DNA of 64,000 bases. Source: Xiamenia xianingshaonis (GTDB lineage: Bacteria; Actinomycetota; Coriobacteriia; Coriobacteriales; Eggerthellaceae). The stretch is taken from the NCBI RefSeq assembly GCF_017945865.1, contig NZ_CP072829.1, positions 1,426,001 to 1,490,000 on the forward strand. Reading direction: 5' to 3'. The notes below the pieces were generated by a model, which was given only the letters and a program-made list of their open reading frames with translations, ran no database searches and was not told the DNA's origin. Below, piece by piece: positions 40,656 to 49,820 of the stretch. The translations under genes were made by a program, and so were the position numbers. The number at the start of each line of letters is the position of its first letter. Position 1 is the stretch's first letter.

Positions 40656-42197
40656 ATGGATCTCACCAATCTCGAAACCTACAAGGAGAACAATCGTCTT
40701 GAGGCCAAGGCAGCTCAAGGCGGCTTGCCGAAGAGTATCTGGGAAACGATTTCCGCCTTTGCCAACACAGAAGGCGGGGCCATCGTGCTTGGCGCGGTTG
40801 AGCGCAAGGACGGCACCTTGGAGGTTGTCGGACTCAGCAATGCCGACAAGATGCTCGATGACTTCTGGAATGCCGTCCATAGCACCGACAAGCTGTCGTG
40901 CTGCGTAATGTCGGGTAGGGACGCCGGTATCAAGAGTTTCGACGGCAAGGAACTGATCGTCATCGAGGTGCCGCGTGTCGACAGACGCCTGAGGCCAGTG
41001 TACGTGAACGGCAATCCTGTCACTGGCACGTTCAGGCGCGACCATAAAGGCGACTATCGCTGCGCTTCAAATGAAATCCAGGCGATGTATCGGGACGCAT
41101 CGGACGAATCCGTCGACACCCGCATGCACGAGAATCTGACGGTGAATGATTTGTCGGCAGAGACGATAGGCTCGTATCGCAGAAGTTATGAGCTTCATCA
41201 TAGCGCTCACGCATGGACCGACTTGCCCGACGAGGAGTTTCTTTGCCGCATAGGCGCGGCAAAGGTTGGCGGTGACGGCAAAGCCCATCCGACCAGCGCA
41301 GGCTTGCTCATGTTCGGTGAAGAATGGCGGATCATGGCGGAATTCCCACATTATTTCTTGGACTATCGTCAGGAGCTTGGCACAGACGAGAGATGGCAAG
41401 GCCGAATCACCTCGCAAGACGACAGCTGGTCCGGAAACGTCTTCGATTTCTACAGGCGCGTCTTCAACAACATGAAGCAAGCGATCAACGTCCCCTTTAG
41501 GCTCGACGAAAACAGCCTGCGTGTTGACGAGACAGAGGCGCACGACGCTCTGCGCGAAGCCCTTGCAAACTGCCTCACGAATGCGGACTACAACGAACGC
41601 CGTGGCGTAGTCTTCCTATGGAAAGAGGACGGACTGCACCTCTCGAACCCTGGCGGCTTTCGCATCGGCATAGAAGATGCCTACATCGGAGGCAATTCCG
41701 ACCCACGCAATGAGACGATGATGAAGATATTCACCCTCATCAACATCGGCGAGCGTGCCGGAGGCGGCATTCCCGACATGGTAAAGAAGTGGACAGCCGC
41801 CGGTTATGGAAGGCCCGTGCTCAGCGAGCGAGTGAATCCTGAACGGTCCAGCATTTTCCTGCCGCTTAAAATGGAGGATGAATCCGGCACCTCTTTTCAA
41901 TCCCGAGGCGCAGGTTCGGGTTCTTCTAGCACAGACTCTTTCGCTCATGGGGGCATAATGGATCTGCCTTCCGATATGAAGATCCAACTGAATGGCAATG
42001 AGCGCATTGCCTTGCAACTAACAATTGAGCAAGGCCGCGTGACCACGGCGCTGTTGTCGAAAAATGCGGAAATATCAAAGCTCACTGCCAATCGCGTTCT
42101 TAAACACTTGGCCGATATTGAAGTTTTGGTCTGGAGAGGGAGAAACAAAACCGACCCTTCTCAGTACTACGAACTATCCGACCGACTTTTGGGTTAA
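40656..42197 (+). CDS. AlbA_2 (Schlafen-type) domain protein with HATPase-like C-terminus
   Basis: 513 residues. The N-terminal AlbA_2 domain (about 10-125) has ENNRLEAKAA…LPKSIWETISAFANTEGG. A middle region is followed by the ATP-binding segment with EALANCLTNADYNERRGV, LSNPGGFRIG and GERAGGGIPDM, as in the HATPase_c_4 family. A winged-helix-like end (about 450-510, ISKLTANRVLKHLAD) completes it. Such proteins are common on genomic islands; the function is uncertain. Codon use looks less GC-biased than that of its neighbours, suggesting acquisition. ATG has AAAGG. Confidence 0.85.
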   Translation: MDLTNLETYKENNRLEAKAAQGGLPKSIWETISAFANTEGGAIVLGAVERKDGTLEVVGLSNADKMLDDFWNAVHSTDKLSCCVMSGRDAGIKSFDGKELIVIEVPRVDRRLRPVYVNGNPVTGTFRRDHKGDYRCASNEIQAMYRDASDESVDTRMHENLTVNDLSAETIGSYRRSYELHHSAHAWTDLPDEEFLCRIGAAKVGGDGKAHPTSAGLLMFGEEWRIMAEFPHYFLDYRQELGTDERWQGRITSQDDSWSGNVFDFYRRVFNNMKQAINVPFRLDENSLRVDETEAHDALREALANCLTNADYNERRGVVFLWKEDGLHLSNPGGFRIGIEDAYIGGNSDPRNETMMKIFTLINIGERAGGGIPDMVKKWTAAGYGRPVLSERVNPERSSIFLPLKMEDESGTSFQSRGAGSGSSSTDSFAHGGIMDLPSDMKIQLNGNERIALQLTIEQGRVTTALLSKNAEISKLTANRVLKHLADIEVLVWRGRNKTDPSQYYELSDRLLG

Positions 42198-42233
42198 GAG
42201 CAGTTAAGAGCAGTTAAGAGCAGTTAAGAGCAG
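42192..42233 (+). repeat. 10-bp tandem repeat over the stop codon
   Basis: Four consecutive copies of TTAAGAGCAG. The first supplies the TAA stop of the AlbA_2 gene, so copy-number changes would not alter the protein. Confidence 0.8.
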
Positions 42234-42282
42234 TACTGGCCTCTCGGCTCTCGACCACCCCGGACGACGACTTCCACACACC

Positions 42283-42319
42283 AAAAAAGCCCGCGTCGCG
42301 GAGGGCGCGGGCTTTCTTT
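42283..42319. terminator. Bidirectional intrinsic terminator
   Basis: Stem GCCCGCG/CGCGGGC with a T-rich run on the plus strand and six T on the minus strand. It serves the AlbA_2 gene and the convergent diheme cytochrome gene. Confidence 0.88.
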
Positions 42320-42351
42320 CGCAGGGGTTGCTTGAGGCGGGCTCTTTCCCC

Positions 42352-42753
42352 TTAGCTTTCAGCGTGGCAGGCGCCGCAATCCTGGTGGGCGTCGTTGATC
42401 TCGCCGGTCGCGTAGGAGTCGTCCACGTAGTGATCCTCAGGGTTGGCCTTGGCGTCAGGCGTGGCCGGGGTGCCGGTCTCGTCGGTCGCGCCATGGCATG
42501 CGGAGCACTGGGCGGCGTCCATGGATTCCAGGCGGCCCTCATGGTCGGCCGGGAGCGGGGTGCCCACTTCGGCGGCAACTTCGGTGCTTGCCGTCTCGTC
42601 GGCGTCGCTCTCCTCTTCTTCGGCGGCCTGCGTTTCAGCGGCAGGCTGCTCGGCGGCATCGTCCGACGCTTCAGTGCTGGGCGAGCAGCCGGCGAACGCG
42701 CCGACCGACAAAACCAGCATGGCGGTCGTTGCCGCTAGGGCGATCTTCTTCAT
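42352..42753 (-). CDS. Small diheme cytochrome c lipoprotein
   Basis: Extracytoplasmic electron carrier. 133 residues. A lipoprotein signal ends at AFAGC (Cys23), an acidic Ala/Glu/Asp linker covers about 27-75, and two heme sites follow: CSACH at 83-87 and CGACH at 126-130. Too small for a NapC/NrfH quinol dehydrogenase and with no transmembrane anchor other than the lipid. It may shuttle electrons to a reductase such as NrfA or a flavoprotein reductase encoded elsewhere. ATG 42753 has GGAGAG. Monocistronic. Confidence 0.88.
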   Translation of the reverse strand: MKKIALAATTAMLVLSVGAFAGCSPSTEASDDAAEQPAAETQAAEEEESDADETASTEVAAEVGTPLPADHEGRLESMDAAQCSACHGATDETGTPATPDAKANPEDHYVDDSYATGEINDAHQDCGACHAES

Positions 42754-42823
42754 TCCAAGCTCTCCTTCCAACGACGCCTCTTGCGCAGGACCTTCCCTGC
42801 ACGAAAGGCACGATGACCAAACA

Positions 42824-42838
42824 GATCATATAATGATC
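42824..42838 (-). promoter_or_regulatory. Palindrome over the cytochrome promoter
   Basis: GATCAT-ATA-ATGATC, a perfect 6-base-arm palindrome containing a minus-strand TATGAT -10 (42830-42825). Candidate redox or anaerobiosis regulator site. Confidence 0.5.
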
Positions 42839-42893
42839 CACTTCGACCCGTTTGTGAACACCTTCTTTCGATCCATTCCAAAACAGCGCCGTC

Positions 42894-44339
42894 TTATGCC
42901 CGCAAAAACGCCTCGTAGCCGCGACGGGCCTCGTAGATGTCGGCCTTGCTCGTCACTTCCCAGGGCGCGTGCATCGAAAGCACCGCCACGCCCGAATCGA
43001 TGACGTCCATGCCGTATTCGGCCGGAATGTAGGCGATGGTTCCGCCGCCGCCCGCGTCCACCCGGCCAAGCTCCGCGGTTTGGAAGGCAACGTGCGCCTC
43101 GTCCATGACGCGCCGCACGTGGGCGACGTATTCGGCGCGGGCGTCGTTCGACCCGCTTTTGCCGCGCGCGCCGGTGTACTTGTTGAACACCAGGCCATGC
43201 CCGAGAAACGCGGAGTTCTTCGCCTCGAACACGCTCGCATAGGCCGGATCGAAGCCGGCCGACACGTCGGAAGACAGCATGCGGCACGCGGCCAGCCCGC
43301 GGGCGAGCGCTCGGGGGCTCGTTTCGCCTGTCAGCGCCATGACCTCGGCATACGTGTTCTCGAAGAAGCGCGACGTCATGCCGGTGGCGCCCACGCTGCC
43401 GATTTCCTCCTTGTCCACCAGGATGCACACGCTCGATTTTTGCAGCACGTCGTTCGCCACGGCCAGCTGGGCCTCAAGCGAGGTGTAGGCGCACACGCGG
43501 TCGTCCTGGCCGTAGCCGACGACCATCGAGCGGTCAAGCCCCAGCTCGCGGGCACGGCCGGCCGGCACCATCTCGATTTCGGCCGACAGGAAGTCTTCTT
43601 CTTCCATGCTGAGCTTTTCTTTGAGCACGTCTAACACGAACGCCTTCACGGCCTCCTTCGGCGCATCGCCGTCGGGCGCGTCAGCACCGTCGGGCGCGGC
43701 GTCGCCGTCTTCGCCCGACGCCGGCGACACCACAAGCGGGCGGTTTCCCACCAGAATGTCGAGCGCTTCGCCCTCCACGGCTTCGCTCGCTTTTTTGCCC
43801 ATTTGCGCCTGCGCCAGATGGATCAGCAGGTCGGTCACGCAAAACACCGGGTCGCCCGCGTCTTCGCCCACGACCACGTCCACGACGCTGCCGTCTTTTT
43901 TCGCCACGACGCCATGCAGGGCCAGCGGCACCGTCACCCACTGGTAGTGCTTGATGCCGCCGTAGTAGTGGGTGTCGAGAAACGCCAGCTCGTTCGCCTC
44001 GAACAGTGGGTTTTGCTTCACGTCGAGCCGCGGCGAGTCCACGTGCGCACCTAAAATGTTCGCGCCGGCCGCAAGCGGCTCGCGCCCCAGCTGCACGAGC
44101 ATGAGCGCCTTGCCCCGCGCGTCGGCCCACACCTTGTCACCGGGCTTGAGGGCGCGGCCCTCGGCCACCGCCTGGGCAAGCGGCACGTATCCCGCCGCCT
44201 CGGCAAGCTTGATCGCGGCGCGCACGCATTCGCGCTCCGTCTTGTTTTCCGAGATGAAGTCGATATAGCGAGACGCCAGCGCGTCCACCTTGCCCAGCGC
44301 GTCTTCGTCGTAGCCCTTCCAGACCGATTCTCGTTCCAT
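42894..44339 (-). CDS. M18-family aminopeptidase
   Basis: Metallo-aminopeptidase removing acidic or other N-terminal residues in the cytoplasm. 481 residues. Metal-binding elements typical of the family include LGAHVDSPR, DKEEIGSVGATG and SSDVSAGFDP near 355. An acidic Gly/Asp/Pro/Ala insert (about 207-231) lies in the central subdomain. ATG 44339. Monocistronic; no regulatory clue. Confidence 0.92.
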   Translation of the reverse strand: MERESVWKGYDEDALGKVDALASRYIDFISENKTERECVRAAIKLAEAAGYVPLAQAVAEGRALKPGDKVWADARGKALMLVQLGREPLAAGANILGAHVDSPRLDVKQNPLFEANELAFLDTHYYGGIKHYQWVTVPLALHGVVAKKDGSVVDVVVGEDAGDPVFCVTDLLIHLAQAQMGKKASEAVEGEALDILVGNRPLVVSPASGEDGDAAPDGADAPDGDAPKEAVKAFVLDVLKEKLSMEEEDFLSAEIEMVPAGRARELGLDRSMVVGYGQDDRVCAYTSLEAQLAVANDVLQKSSVCILVDKEEIGSVGATGMTSRFFENTYAEVMALTGETSPRALARGLAACRMLSSDVSAGFDPAYASVFEAKNSAFLGHGLVFNKYTGARGKSGSNDARAEYVAHVRRVMDEAHVAFQTAELGRVDAGGGGTIAYIPAEYGMDVIDSGVAVLSMHAPWEVTSKADIYEARRGYEAFLRA

Positions 44340-44458
44340 GGTCGCATTCCCTTTCGCTGCGTCGTTTTACGTGCCGTATGGTAGCACTCGCACCCCGCCG
44401 CGGCGCGTCGCAGCGACAAAGGCTCTCGGGAAACACCGCGACAAGGGCCGTCCTTGCG

Positions 44459-44506
44459 CCCCTCGCCTGCCTTGCGCAGACGACCGGGCCTTTGCGAGGG
44501 GTTTTT
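44459..44506 (+). terminator. Plus-strand terminator-like hairpin with no upstream gene
   Basis: CCCCTCGC pairs with GCGAGGGG, then TTTTT. No plus-strand gene ends here, so a short unannotated transcript is possible. Confidence 0.45.
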
Positions 44507-44560
44507 GCCACCGGACGCGCCGTTTGCCGGCAGGAGGCTGGATTTTGGGCGGCTTGAGAT

Positions 44561-44797
44561 GGAGAAATTGTGTGTTGGAGACGGAAGGGGCCGAATAACC
44601 CCTTTCGCGCATCAATTTGCTGGAATTTCGACTGCGGAACGGCATATGCAGCGGCATTTGAGCGCCTTTTGGCGTGATGGGGCGGCTTTACTACGGTATA
44701 TATGCCGTACTTGCGCCGAACAATGGGCGCTTCCGTGCCTCAAATGATGCAAAAGGCGCTTGATTTCGGCTTAAAATCTCCAACACACAATTCCTCC
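44561..44797. repeat. Segment bounded by 21-base inverted repeats
   Basis: Arms 44561-44581 and 44777-44797 match in 20 of 21 positions in inverted orientation (core AATTGTGTGTTGGAGA). No clear target duplication. May be a MITE-like element or an invertible segment. Confidence 0.55.
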
Positions 44798-45175
44798 ACA
44801 TGGAGGTGCCAGCGAAAGGGGCGCCTGTGCCGGAAAACATGCATAATCGCGGGGAAAAGCTGCATAAAAGCGCCGAGGACGCGCACGGCTCCCGGCGGGG
44901 GCTGCTCGAACCCCGGCAGGGGCGGCGCGACCCCCCCAGGGGCTGCTCGAACCCCGGCGGAGGCGGCGGGCGGGCGGGCGCCTTCCGTGTTGATTCGGTT
45001 TGCGGGGTATCGCGACCGCGGGCGACAAAGTAGGATGTTTCCAAAAAGCCTTGAACTAGTACTATTGTTGTTCTGGCTGCTCTGACCATTCCTACTAATC
45101 ATACTAATCGCACCGTTCCTCCTTGTTCCTGCCATCCCGATCGCCCCGCCGTCGCGCTTATCGAAAAGGCCGCCC

Positions 45176-48100
45176 ATGCTCCAACTCAAAGACATCTGCA
45201 AGTCCTACACGACCTCCGACTTCACGCAGGTGGCGCTCGATCACGTGTCGGTCGCCTTCCGCGACAACGAGTTCGTCGCCGTTTTGGGGTCGTCGGGGTC
45301 CGGCAAGACCACCATGCTCAACATCGTCGGCGGCCTGGACCACTACGATTCGGGCGACCTGGTCATCGACGGCGTCTCTACCAGCCAATACAAGGACCGC
45401 GACTGGGACGCCTACCGCAACAACCGCGTGGGCTTCGTGTTCCAAAGCTACAACCTCATCCCCCACCAGACCATCTTGGCCAACGTGGAACTGGCGCTGA
45501 CGCTGTCGGGCGTGTCGCGGGCCGAGCGGCGCGAGCGGGCCTTGCACGAGCTGGAGCGCGTGGGACTTGGCGACCACGTGAACAAAAAGCCCAGCCAGCT
45601 GTCCGGCGGCCAGATGCAGCGCGTCGCCATCGCCCGCGCGCTCATCAACGACCCAGAGATCTTGCTGGCCGACGAGCCGACCGGTGCGCTTGATTCCAAA
45701 ACGTCGGTGCAGATCATGGACTTGCTGACCGAAATCGCCGCCGAGCGGTTGGTCGTCATGGTCACGCACAACCCCGAACTGGCCGAGCAATACGCCACGC
45801 GCATCGTCACGTTGGCCGACGGGCAGATCCGCGCCGACACGAACCCGTTTGCGCCCACGCCGGCCGACGAGCACGTCAGCGAAAAAGAGGTGCGCCGCAC
45901 GCGCATGTCGGCCCTGACAGCCCTGTCGCTTTCGTTCAAGAACCTCATGACGAAGAAGGGCCGCACGCTTATGACGGCGTTCGCGGGCTCCATCGGCATC
46001 ATCGGCATCGCGGCCATTTTGGCACTCGCGAACGGCGTGAACAACTACATCAAAACGGTCGAGGAAGAAACGCTGTCGGAATACCCGCTGCAGATCCAGT
46101 CAACGGGCTTTGACATCACGTCGATGCTGGTCGGAAGCGGCATGGGCGACGATGGCGGCGGAGGCGACGGGGACGGCGCGGCAGACGCGGGCGCCGAAGG
46201 CGAAGAGACCACCGACGAGGTGGGCATCGCCAACATGATCACGTCGATGTTCGGGTCCATCGGCTCGAACGACTTGGCGGCGCTCAAAGACTACCTGGAA
46301 AGCGGCGAAAGCGGCATCGAATCGTCCGTCAACGCCATCGAGTACTTCTACAACGTGGAGCCGCAGCTGTTCTTGCCGATCGAAGATACGGGCGGCACGA
46401 CGGATGCGGTTGACACGACGGATGCGGCCAGCACCGAACCCGCAACCGACGCTGCCAGCACCGCCGGCACAACCAGCAGCGAACCTGCCAGCAGCGCCGA
46501 ACCCGCCAGCACCGCCGGCACGGCCGGCGCCGAACCTGCCAGCACATCCGGCACGGCCAGCAGCGAACCCGCAACCGACGCGGCCAGCACCGCCGAACCT
46601 GCCAGCACGGCCAGCACGGCCAGCACCGCCGGCACCGCCGGCACAACCGGCACGGCAGAAGCCGACACGACCGGCAGTACCGCCGCAGCCGACAGCACCG
46701 CAGCCGACAGCCTCAAGGTGCGCCAGGTCAACCCGGACAAATCGCTTTCCGCGCTCGGCCTGGGCGCGGGCGCCACGTCCAATTCGCTCATGTCGACGAT
46801 GATGAGCACGAACGTCTTCTTCAAAATGCCCAGCGACGAGGACCTTTACGTCAACCAGTACGACGTGTTGGCCGGACGTTGGCCTGAAAACTACAACGAG
46901 GTCGTGCTCGTCACCACGCAGTCGGGCGCCATCAGCGACTTCATGCTCTACACGCTCGGCCTGCGCGACTCCGCCGAACTTGACGACATGGTGCGCCAGT
47001 TCGCCGCCGAAGAGGACGTGGAAGTGCCCGACGACATAGCTCCCGTTCCGTTCGACGACATCCTTGACGTGACGTTTCGCCTGGTGGCGGCCAGCGACTG
47101 GTATTCCTACGATGACGAGTACGACGTGTGGATCGACAAGTCCGACGACCAGGACTTCATGGCCGACCTCGTGCGAGGCGGCGAAGAGGTGCGCCTCGTC
47201 GGCATCGTGAAGCCGTCCAAAGACGCCAACGCCACCATGCTCAGCCCCGGCGTGAACTACCCCGCCTCGCTGACCGACCACGTGATCGAGCGTGCCGCCG
47301 CAAGCGACATCGTGCGAAAGCAGCTGGCCGAGCCGACCGTCAACGTGTTTTCCGGCGTGTCGTTTCTGGACGAAGAGGACGCCGAGCGCGAGGCCTTCGA
47401 CATGAGCTCGCTGTTCACCGTCAACGACGCCGCGCTCGAATCGGCCTTCAAGATCGACGAAGAGGCGCTGTCCGCCGACCTGGGCAACGTCTCGATCGAT
47501 CCCAGCTCGCTGTCCTTCGACACGTCGAAGCTGCCGCCGTTCGACCCGTCCACGCTGGCCGTCAGCCCCAGCATCGACCCCTCGTCGCTCAACCTCGACT
47601 TCAGCAAGCTGTCGATCGACCCGAGCAGCATCTCGGTCGCCAGCGCCATCGACACGTCGAAGATGGCCCAGGCCATGGGCGGCGCGATGTCGGGCTTCGC
47701 GTCCTGGCTGCCCTCGCAGATGCAGGCGCATCCCGAATACGCCTCCGACATGGAAGCCGCCATGAACGCGTACATGGCCACGCCGGCGGTGCAGCAGGCG
47801 CTCAACGACGGCATGGCCAGCGCCATCGACACGTCCCAGATGCAAGCCGACATCGCCAACGCCGTGTCCACCCAGCTGCAGCCGCAGATCCAGGCGACCA
47901 TCTCCCAGCAGCTCGTGCCGGCCATCGAGCAATCCATCTCTGCCTCGCTCGAGCAGTCGGTGGCAGGCGCGGTGCAAAGCTATCTGCAAACGGCCATGGC
48001 CTCGATGGCGCAGCAGATGGGCGCGGCCATGCAGACGCAGGTCCAGGCGGCGCTCAAGCAGTCGATGACGCAAATGACGTCGAACCTGCAAAACGCCCTG

Positions 48101-48820
48101 TCGATCGACCCCGACGCGATGGCGAGCGCCTTCGAGTTCAACATGGACGAAAAAGAGTTGACCGAGCTGATGACGTCGCTCATGAACGTCGAAGAGACCT
48201 CGCTGGAGAACAACCTGCGCAAGCTGGGCTACGCCGACATGGACGATCCGGCCGAAATCGACATCTATCCGCTGGACTTCGAAGCGAAAGCCGAGGTCAC
48301 GCGCATACTTGACGACTACAACGCCCGCATGGAAGCGGAAGGGAAAGACGACCAGGTGATCACGTACACCGACTTCGTGGGGGCGCTCATGACGTCGGTC
48401 ACCGACATCATCAACATGATCTCGTACGTGCTCATCGCGTTCGTGGCAATATCGCTGGTGGTGTCGTCAATTATGATTGGAATCATCACCTATATATCGG
48501 TGCTCGAGCGCAAGAAGGAAATCGGCATTCTGCGAGCCATCGGCGCGAGCAAGGGCGACGTGGGGCGCGTGTTCAACGCCGAGACCATCATCGTGGGATT
48601 CGCGGCCGGCTGCATCGGCATCGGGCTGACGGCGCTGGCGTGCATTCCGGCGAACATGATCGTGTACGCCCTGTTCGACGTGGCGAACGTCGCCATCCTG
48701 CCGTGGCAGGCCGCCGTCGTCCTGGTGGGCATCAGCGTGGCGCTGACGTTCGTGGCGGGCCTGTTCCCCTCAAGCGCCGCCGCCCGAGAAGACCCAGTGG
48801 AAGCGCTGCGCAGCGAATAG
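45176..48820 (+). CDS. Fused ABC exporter (MacB-like ATPase plus FtsX-type permease) with a large extracellular insert
   Basis: 1,214 residues. The ABC domain (about 1-225) has Walker [10 protein letters not shown] at 38-46, LSGGQMQR, and [12 protein letters not shown]. Membrane helix 1 is at about 263-290 and three more near the C-terminus (about 1,085-1,205), the MacB/LolC arrangement. The extracytoplasmic part is unusually long: a Ser/Thr/Ala/Pro low-complexity region (about 415-515), repeated IDPSS segments (about 770-820) and a Gln/Met/Ala-rich helical stretch (about 830-970). ATG 45176 has AAAAGG. Role in export of a peptide or drug is likely; the substrate is unknown. Confidence 0.9.
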   Translation: MLQLKDICKSYTTSDFTQVALDHVSVAFRDNEFVAVLGSSGSGKTTMLNIVGGLDHYDSGDLVIDGVSTSQYKDRDWDAYRNNRVGFVFQSYNLIPHQTILANVELALTLSGVSRAERRERALHELERVGLGDHVNKKPSQLSGGQMQRVAIARALINDPEILLADEPTGALDSKTSVQIMDLLTEIAAERLVVMVTHNPELAEQYATRIVTLADGQIRADTNPFAPTPADEHVSEKEVRRTRMSALTALSLSFKNLMTKKGRTLMTAFAGSIGIIGIAAILALANGVNNYIKTVEEETLSEYPLQIQSTGFDITSMLVGSGMGDDGGGGDGDGAADAGAEGEETTDEVGIANMITSMFGSIGSNDLAALKDYLESGESGIESSVNAIEYFYNVEPQLFLPIEDTGGTTDAVDTTDAASTEPATDAASTAGTTSSEPASSAEPASTAGTAGAEPASTSGTASSEPATDAASTAEPASTASTASTAGTAGTTGTAEADTTGSTAAADSTAADSLKVRQVNPDKSLSALGLGAGATSNSLMSTMMSTNVFFKMPSDEDLYVNQYDVLAGRWPENYNEVVLVTTQSGAISDFMLYTLGLRDSAELDDMVRQFAAEEDVEVPDDIAPVPFDDILDVTFRLVAASDWYSYDDEYDVWIDKSDDQDFMADLVRGGEEVRLVGIVKPSKDANATMLSPGVNYPASLTDHVIERAAASDIVRKQLAEPTVNVFSGVSFLDEEDAEREAFDMSSLFTVNDAALESAFKIDEEALSADLGNVSIDPSSLSFDTSKLPPFDPSTLAVSPSIDPSSLNLDFSKLSIDPSSISVASAIDTSKMAQAMGGAMSGFASWLPSQMQAHPEYASDMEAAMNAYMATPAVQQALNDGMASAIDTSQMQADIANAVSTQLQPQIQATISQQLVPAIEQSISASLEQSVAGAVQSYLQTAMASMAQQMGAAMQTQVQAALKQSMTQMTSNLQNALSIDPDAMASAFEFNMDEKELTELMTSLMNVEETSLENNLRKLGYADMDDPAEIDIYPLDFEAKAEVTRILDDYNARMEAEGKDDQVITYTDFVGALMTSVTDIINMISYVLIAFVAISLVVSSIMIGIITYISVLERKKEIGILRAIGASKGDVGRVFNAETIIVGFAAGCIGIGLTALACIPANMIVYALFDVANVAILPWQAAVVLVGISVALTFVAGLFPSSAAAREDPVEALRSE
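46425..46710 (+). repeat. Degenerate GCC-rich tandem repeat encoding a Ser/Thr/Ala/Pro region
   Basis: Many imperfect copies of GCCAGCACCGCCGG-like units encode the [13 protein letters not shown] spacer of the exporter. A likely site of length variation. Confidence 0.7.
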
Positions 48821-48852
48821 GCGCGGGCGGAAGCGGAAGCGCGCGGCGGCTT

Positions 48853-48917
48853 CGAAGCGGCGGGGCGGCTGACCTGCTGGCTCACCGGTCCCGCAGGTCA
48901 GCCGCCCCGCCGCTTCG
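48853..48917. repeat. Perfect 25-base-pair hairpin
   Basis: 48853-48877 is the exact complement of 48893-48917 with a 15-base loop. A further 16-base pairing (GGCGGAAGCGGAAGCG and its complement) lies outside it. No T-run, so a Rho-type terminator, RNA stabiliser or protein site is possible. Confidence 0.8.
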
Positions 48918-49050
48918 ACCGCCCTGCCGGTTCGGCCGCTTCCGCTTCCGCCTCGCCCGCCCTTCCGCCTGGCCGGCTCGCCGAAAAAGTTACCTTGATC
49001 TAACTCAGTGTTCATGAAATGGAGTACTGGCAGCGGTTCGTTTGCAGTGC

Positions 49051-49079
49051 TTGCCAGGCAAATTTTCTGCGGGTAGAGT
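49051..49079 (+). promoter_or_regulatory. Rubrerythrin promoter with palindromic -35
   Basis: TTGCCA (49051-49056), 17 bases, then TAGAGT (49074-49079). The -35 is part of the palindrome TTGCC-A-GGCAA (49051-49061), a possible repressor site. Start predicted near 49087. Confidence 0.55.
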
Positions 49080-49130
49080 AGTCACGTATGGGAATAAGCC
49101 CATGTCTGCTTTGTATAAGGAGCGTATTGT

Positions 49131-49739
49131 ATGAAGGTCCGCGAAACCGTTCCCACTCCCGACAACTCCACCAACTTCAATCAGATGCCCGACTCCGCGC
49201 TGGTCGTCGGCACCACGCTTGACAACCTCAAGAGCGCCATCCAGGGCGAAACCGGCGCATCGGCGAAGTACGCCGCCTATGCCAAGGCCGCCAAGGAGCA
49301 GGGCTACGACCAGATCGCCCGCCTGTTCGAGGCCACCAGCGCCGCCGAGCAGATCCACATCAACCTGGAATACGGCCTCGTCGCCGAAGAAGAGCCTGAT
49401 TTCGTGAAGCCCACCGCCGAGGCCCCGGAAGCCCATCAGAGCGACCTGAACCTCATCGACGGCGCCAAGGGCGAGATCTTCGAGACGTCCGACATGTACC
49501 CGGCCTTCATCAAGGTCGCCCAGGAAGAGGGCAAGACCAAGGCCGTGCAGGTGTTCACCCGCGCCAAGCTGGCCGAATCCGTGCATGCCGAGCGCTACCT
49601 GGCCGCCTACAACGACCTGGACGCCGCCGATGACGACGCGTTCTACCTGTGCCCCGTGTGCGGCTACATCCACAAGGGCGACGACTTCGAGAAGTGCCCC
49701 ATCTGCTTTGCCCCGAAGGCAAGCTTCCGCCAGTTCTAA
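49131..49739 (+). CDS. rbr: Rubrerythrin
   Basis: Di-iron peroxidase protecting anaerobes against hydrogen peroxide. 202 residues. The four-helix ferritin-like domain (about 28-160) has the metal-binding ETGASAKY, AAEQIHINLEY and KLAESVHAERY elements. The C-terminal rubredoxin-like knuckles are CPVCG and CPIC (about 174-194). ATG has AAGGAG. Monocistronic, with its own promoter and a terminator just downstream. Confidence 0.95.
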   Translation: MKVRETVPTPDNSTNFNQMPDSALVVGTTLDNLKSAIQGETGASAKYAAYAKAAKEQGYDQIARLFEATSAAEQIHINLEYGLVAEEEPDFVKPTAEAPEAHQSDLNLIDGAKGEIFETSDMYPAFIKVAQEEGKTKAVQVFTRAKLAESVHAERYLAAYNDLDAADDDAFYLCPVCGYIHKGDDFEKCPICFAPKASFRQF

Positions 49740-49761
49740 GCCTCGCGAACAACGCAGCGCG

Positions 49762-49793
49762 AAAAAGGCCTCGCCGCAGTGCGAGGCCTTTTT
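49762..49793. terminator. Bidirectional intrinsic terminator
   Basis: AAAAAGGCCTCGC pairs with GCGAGGCCTTTTT. Ends the rubrerythrin gene and the convergent ABC exporter operon. Confidence 0.92.
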
Positions 49794-49820
49794 GTGTCTG
49801 GGGCACAAGCCCCGAACGCT

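Larger units (their letters stand above)
44340..45175. other. Intergenic region with inverted repeats and hairpins
   Basis: 836 bases, no credible gene. It holds a plus-strand terminator-like hairpin (44459-44506), 21-base inverted repeats at 44561-44581 and 44777-44797, a near-palindrome over a TATATAT core at 44692-44709, and two 20-base direct repeats 41 bases apart (44898-44917 and 44939-44958), each able to form a GGGG/CCCC hairpin. Confidence 0.65.
48821..49130. other. Intergenic region: long hairpin and rubrerythrin promoter
   Basis: 310 bases. The left part (48827-48955) forms a large inverted repeat; the right part holds the rubrerythrin promoter and leader. No gene is seen. Confidence 0.7.

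Noticed and set aside
44898-44958. CRISPR array
   Set aside because: Only two repeats with GC-rich spacer and no cas genes; hairpin repeats explain them better.
44702-45085. 127-codon plus-strand frame before the ABC exporter
   Set aside because: No ribosome binding site, no recognisable motif, and it crosses hairpin repeats; more likely intergenic repeat.
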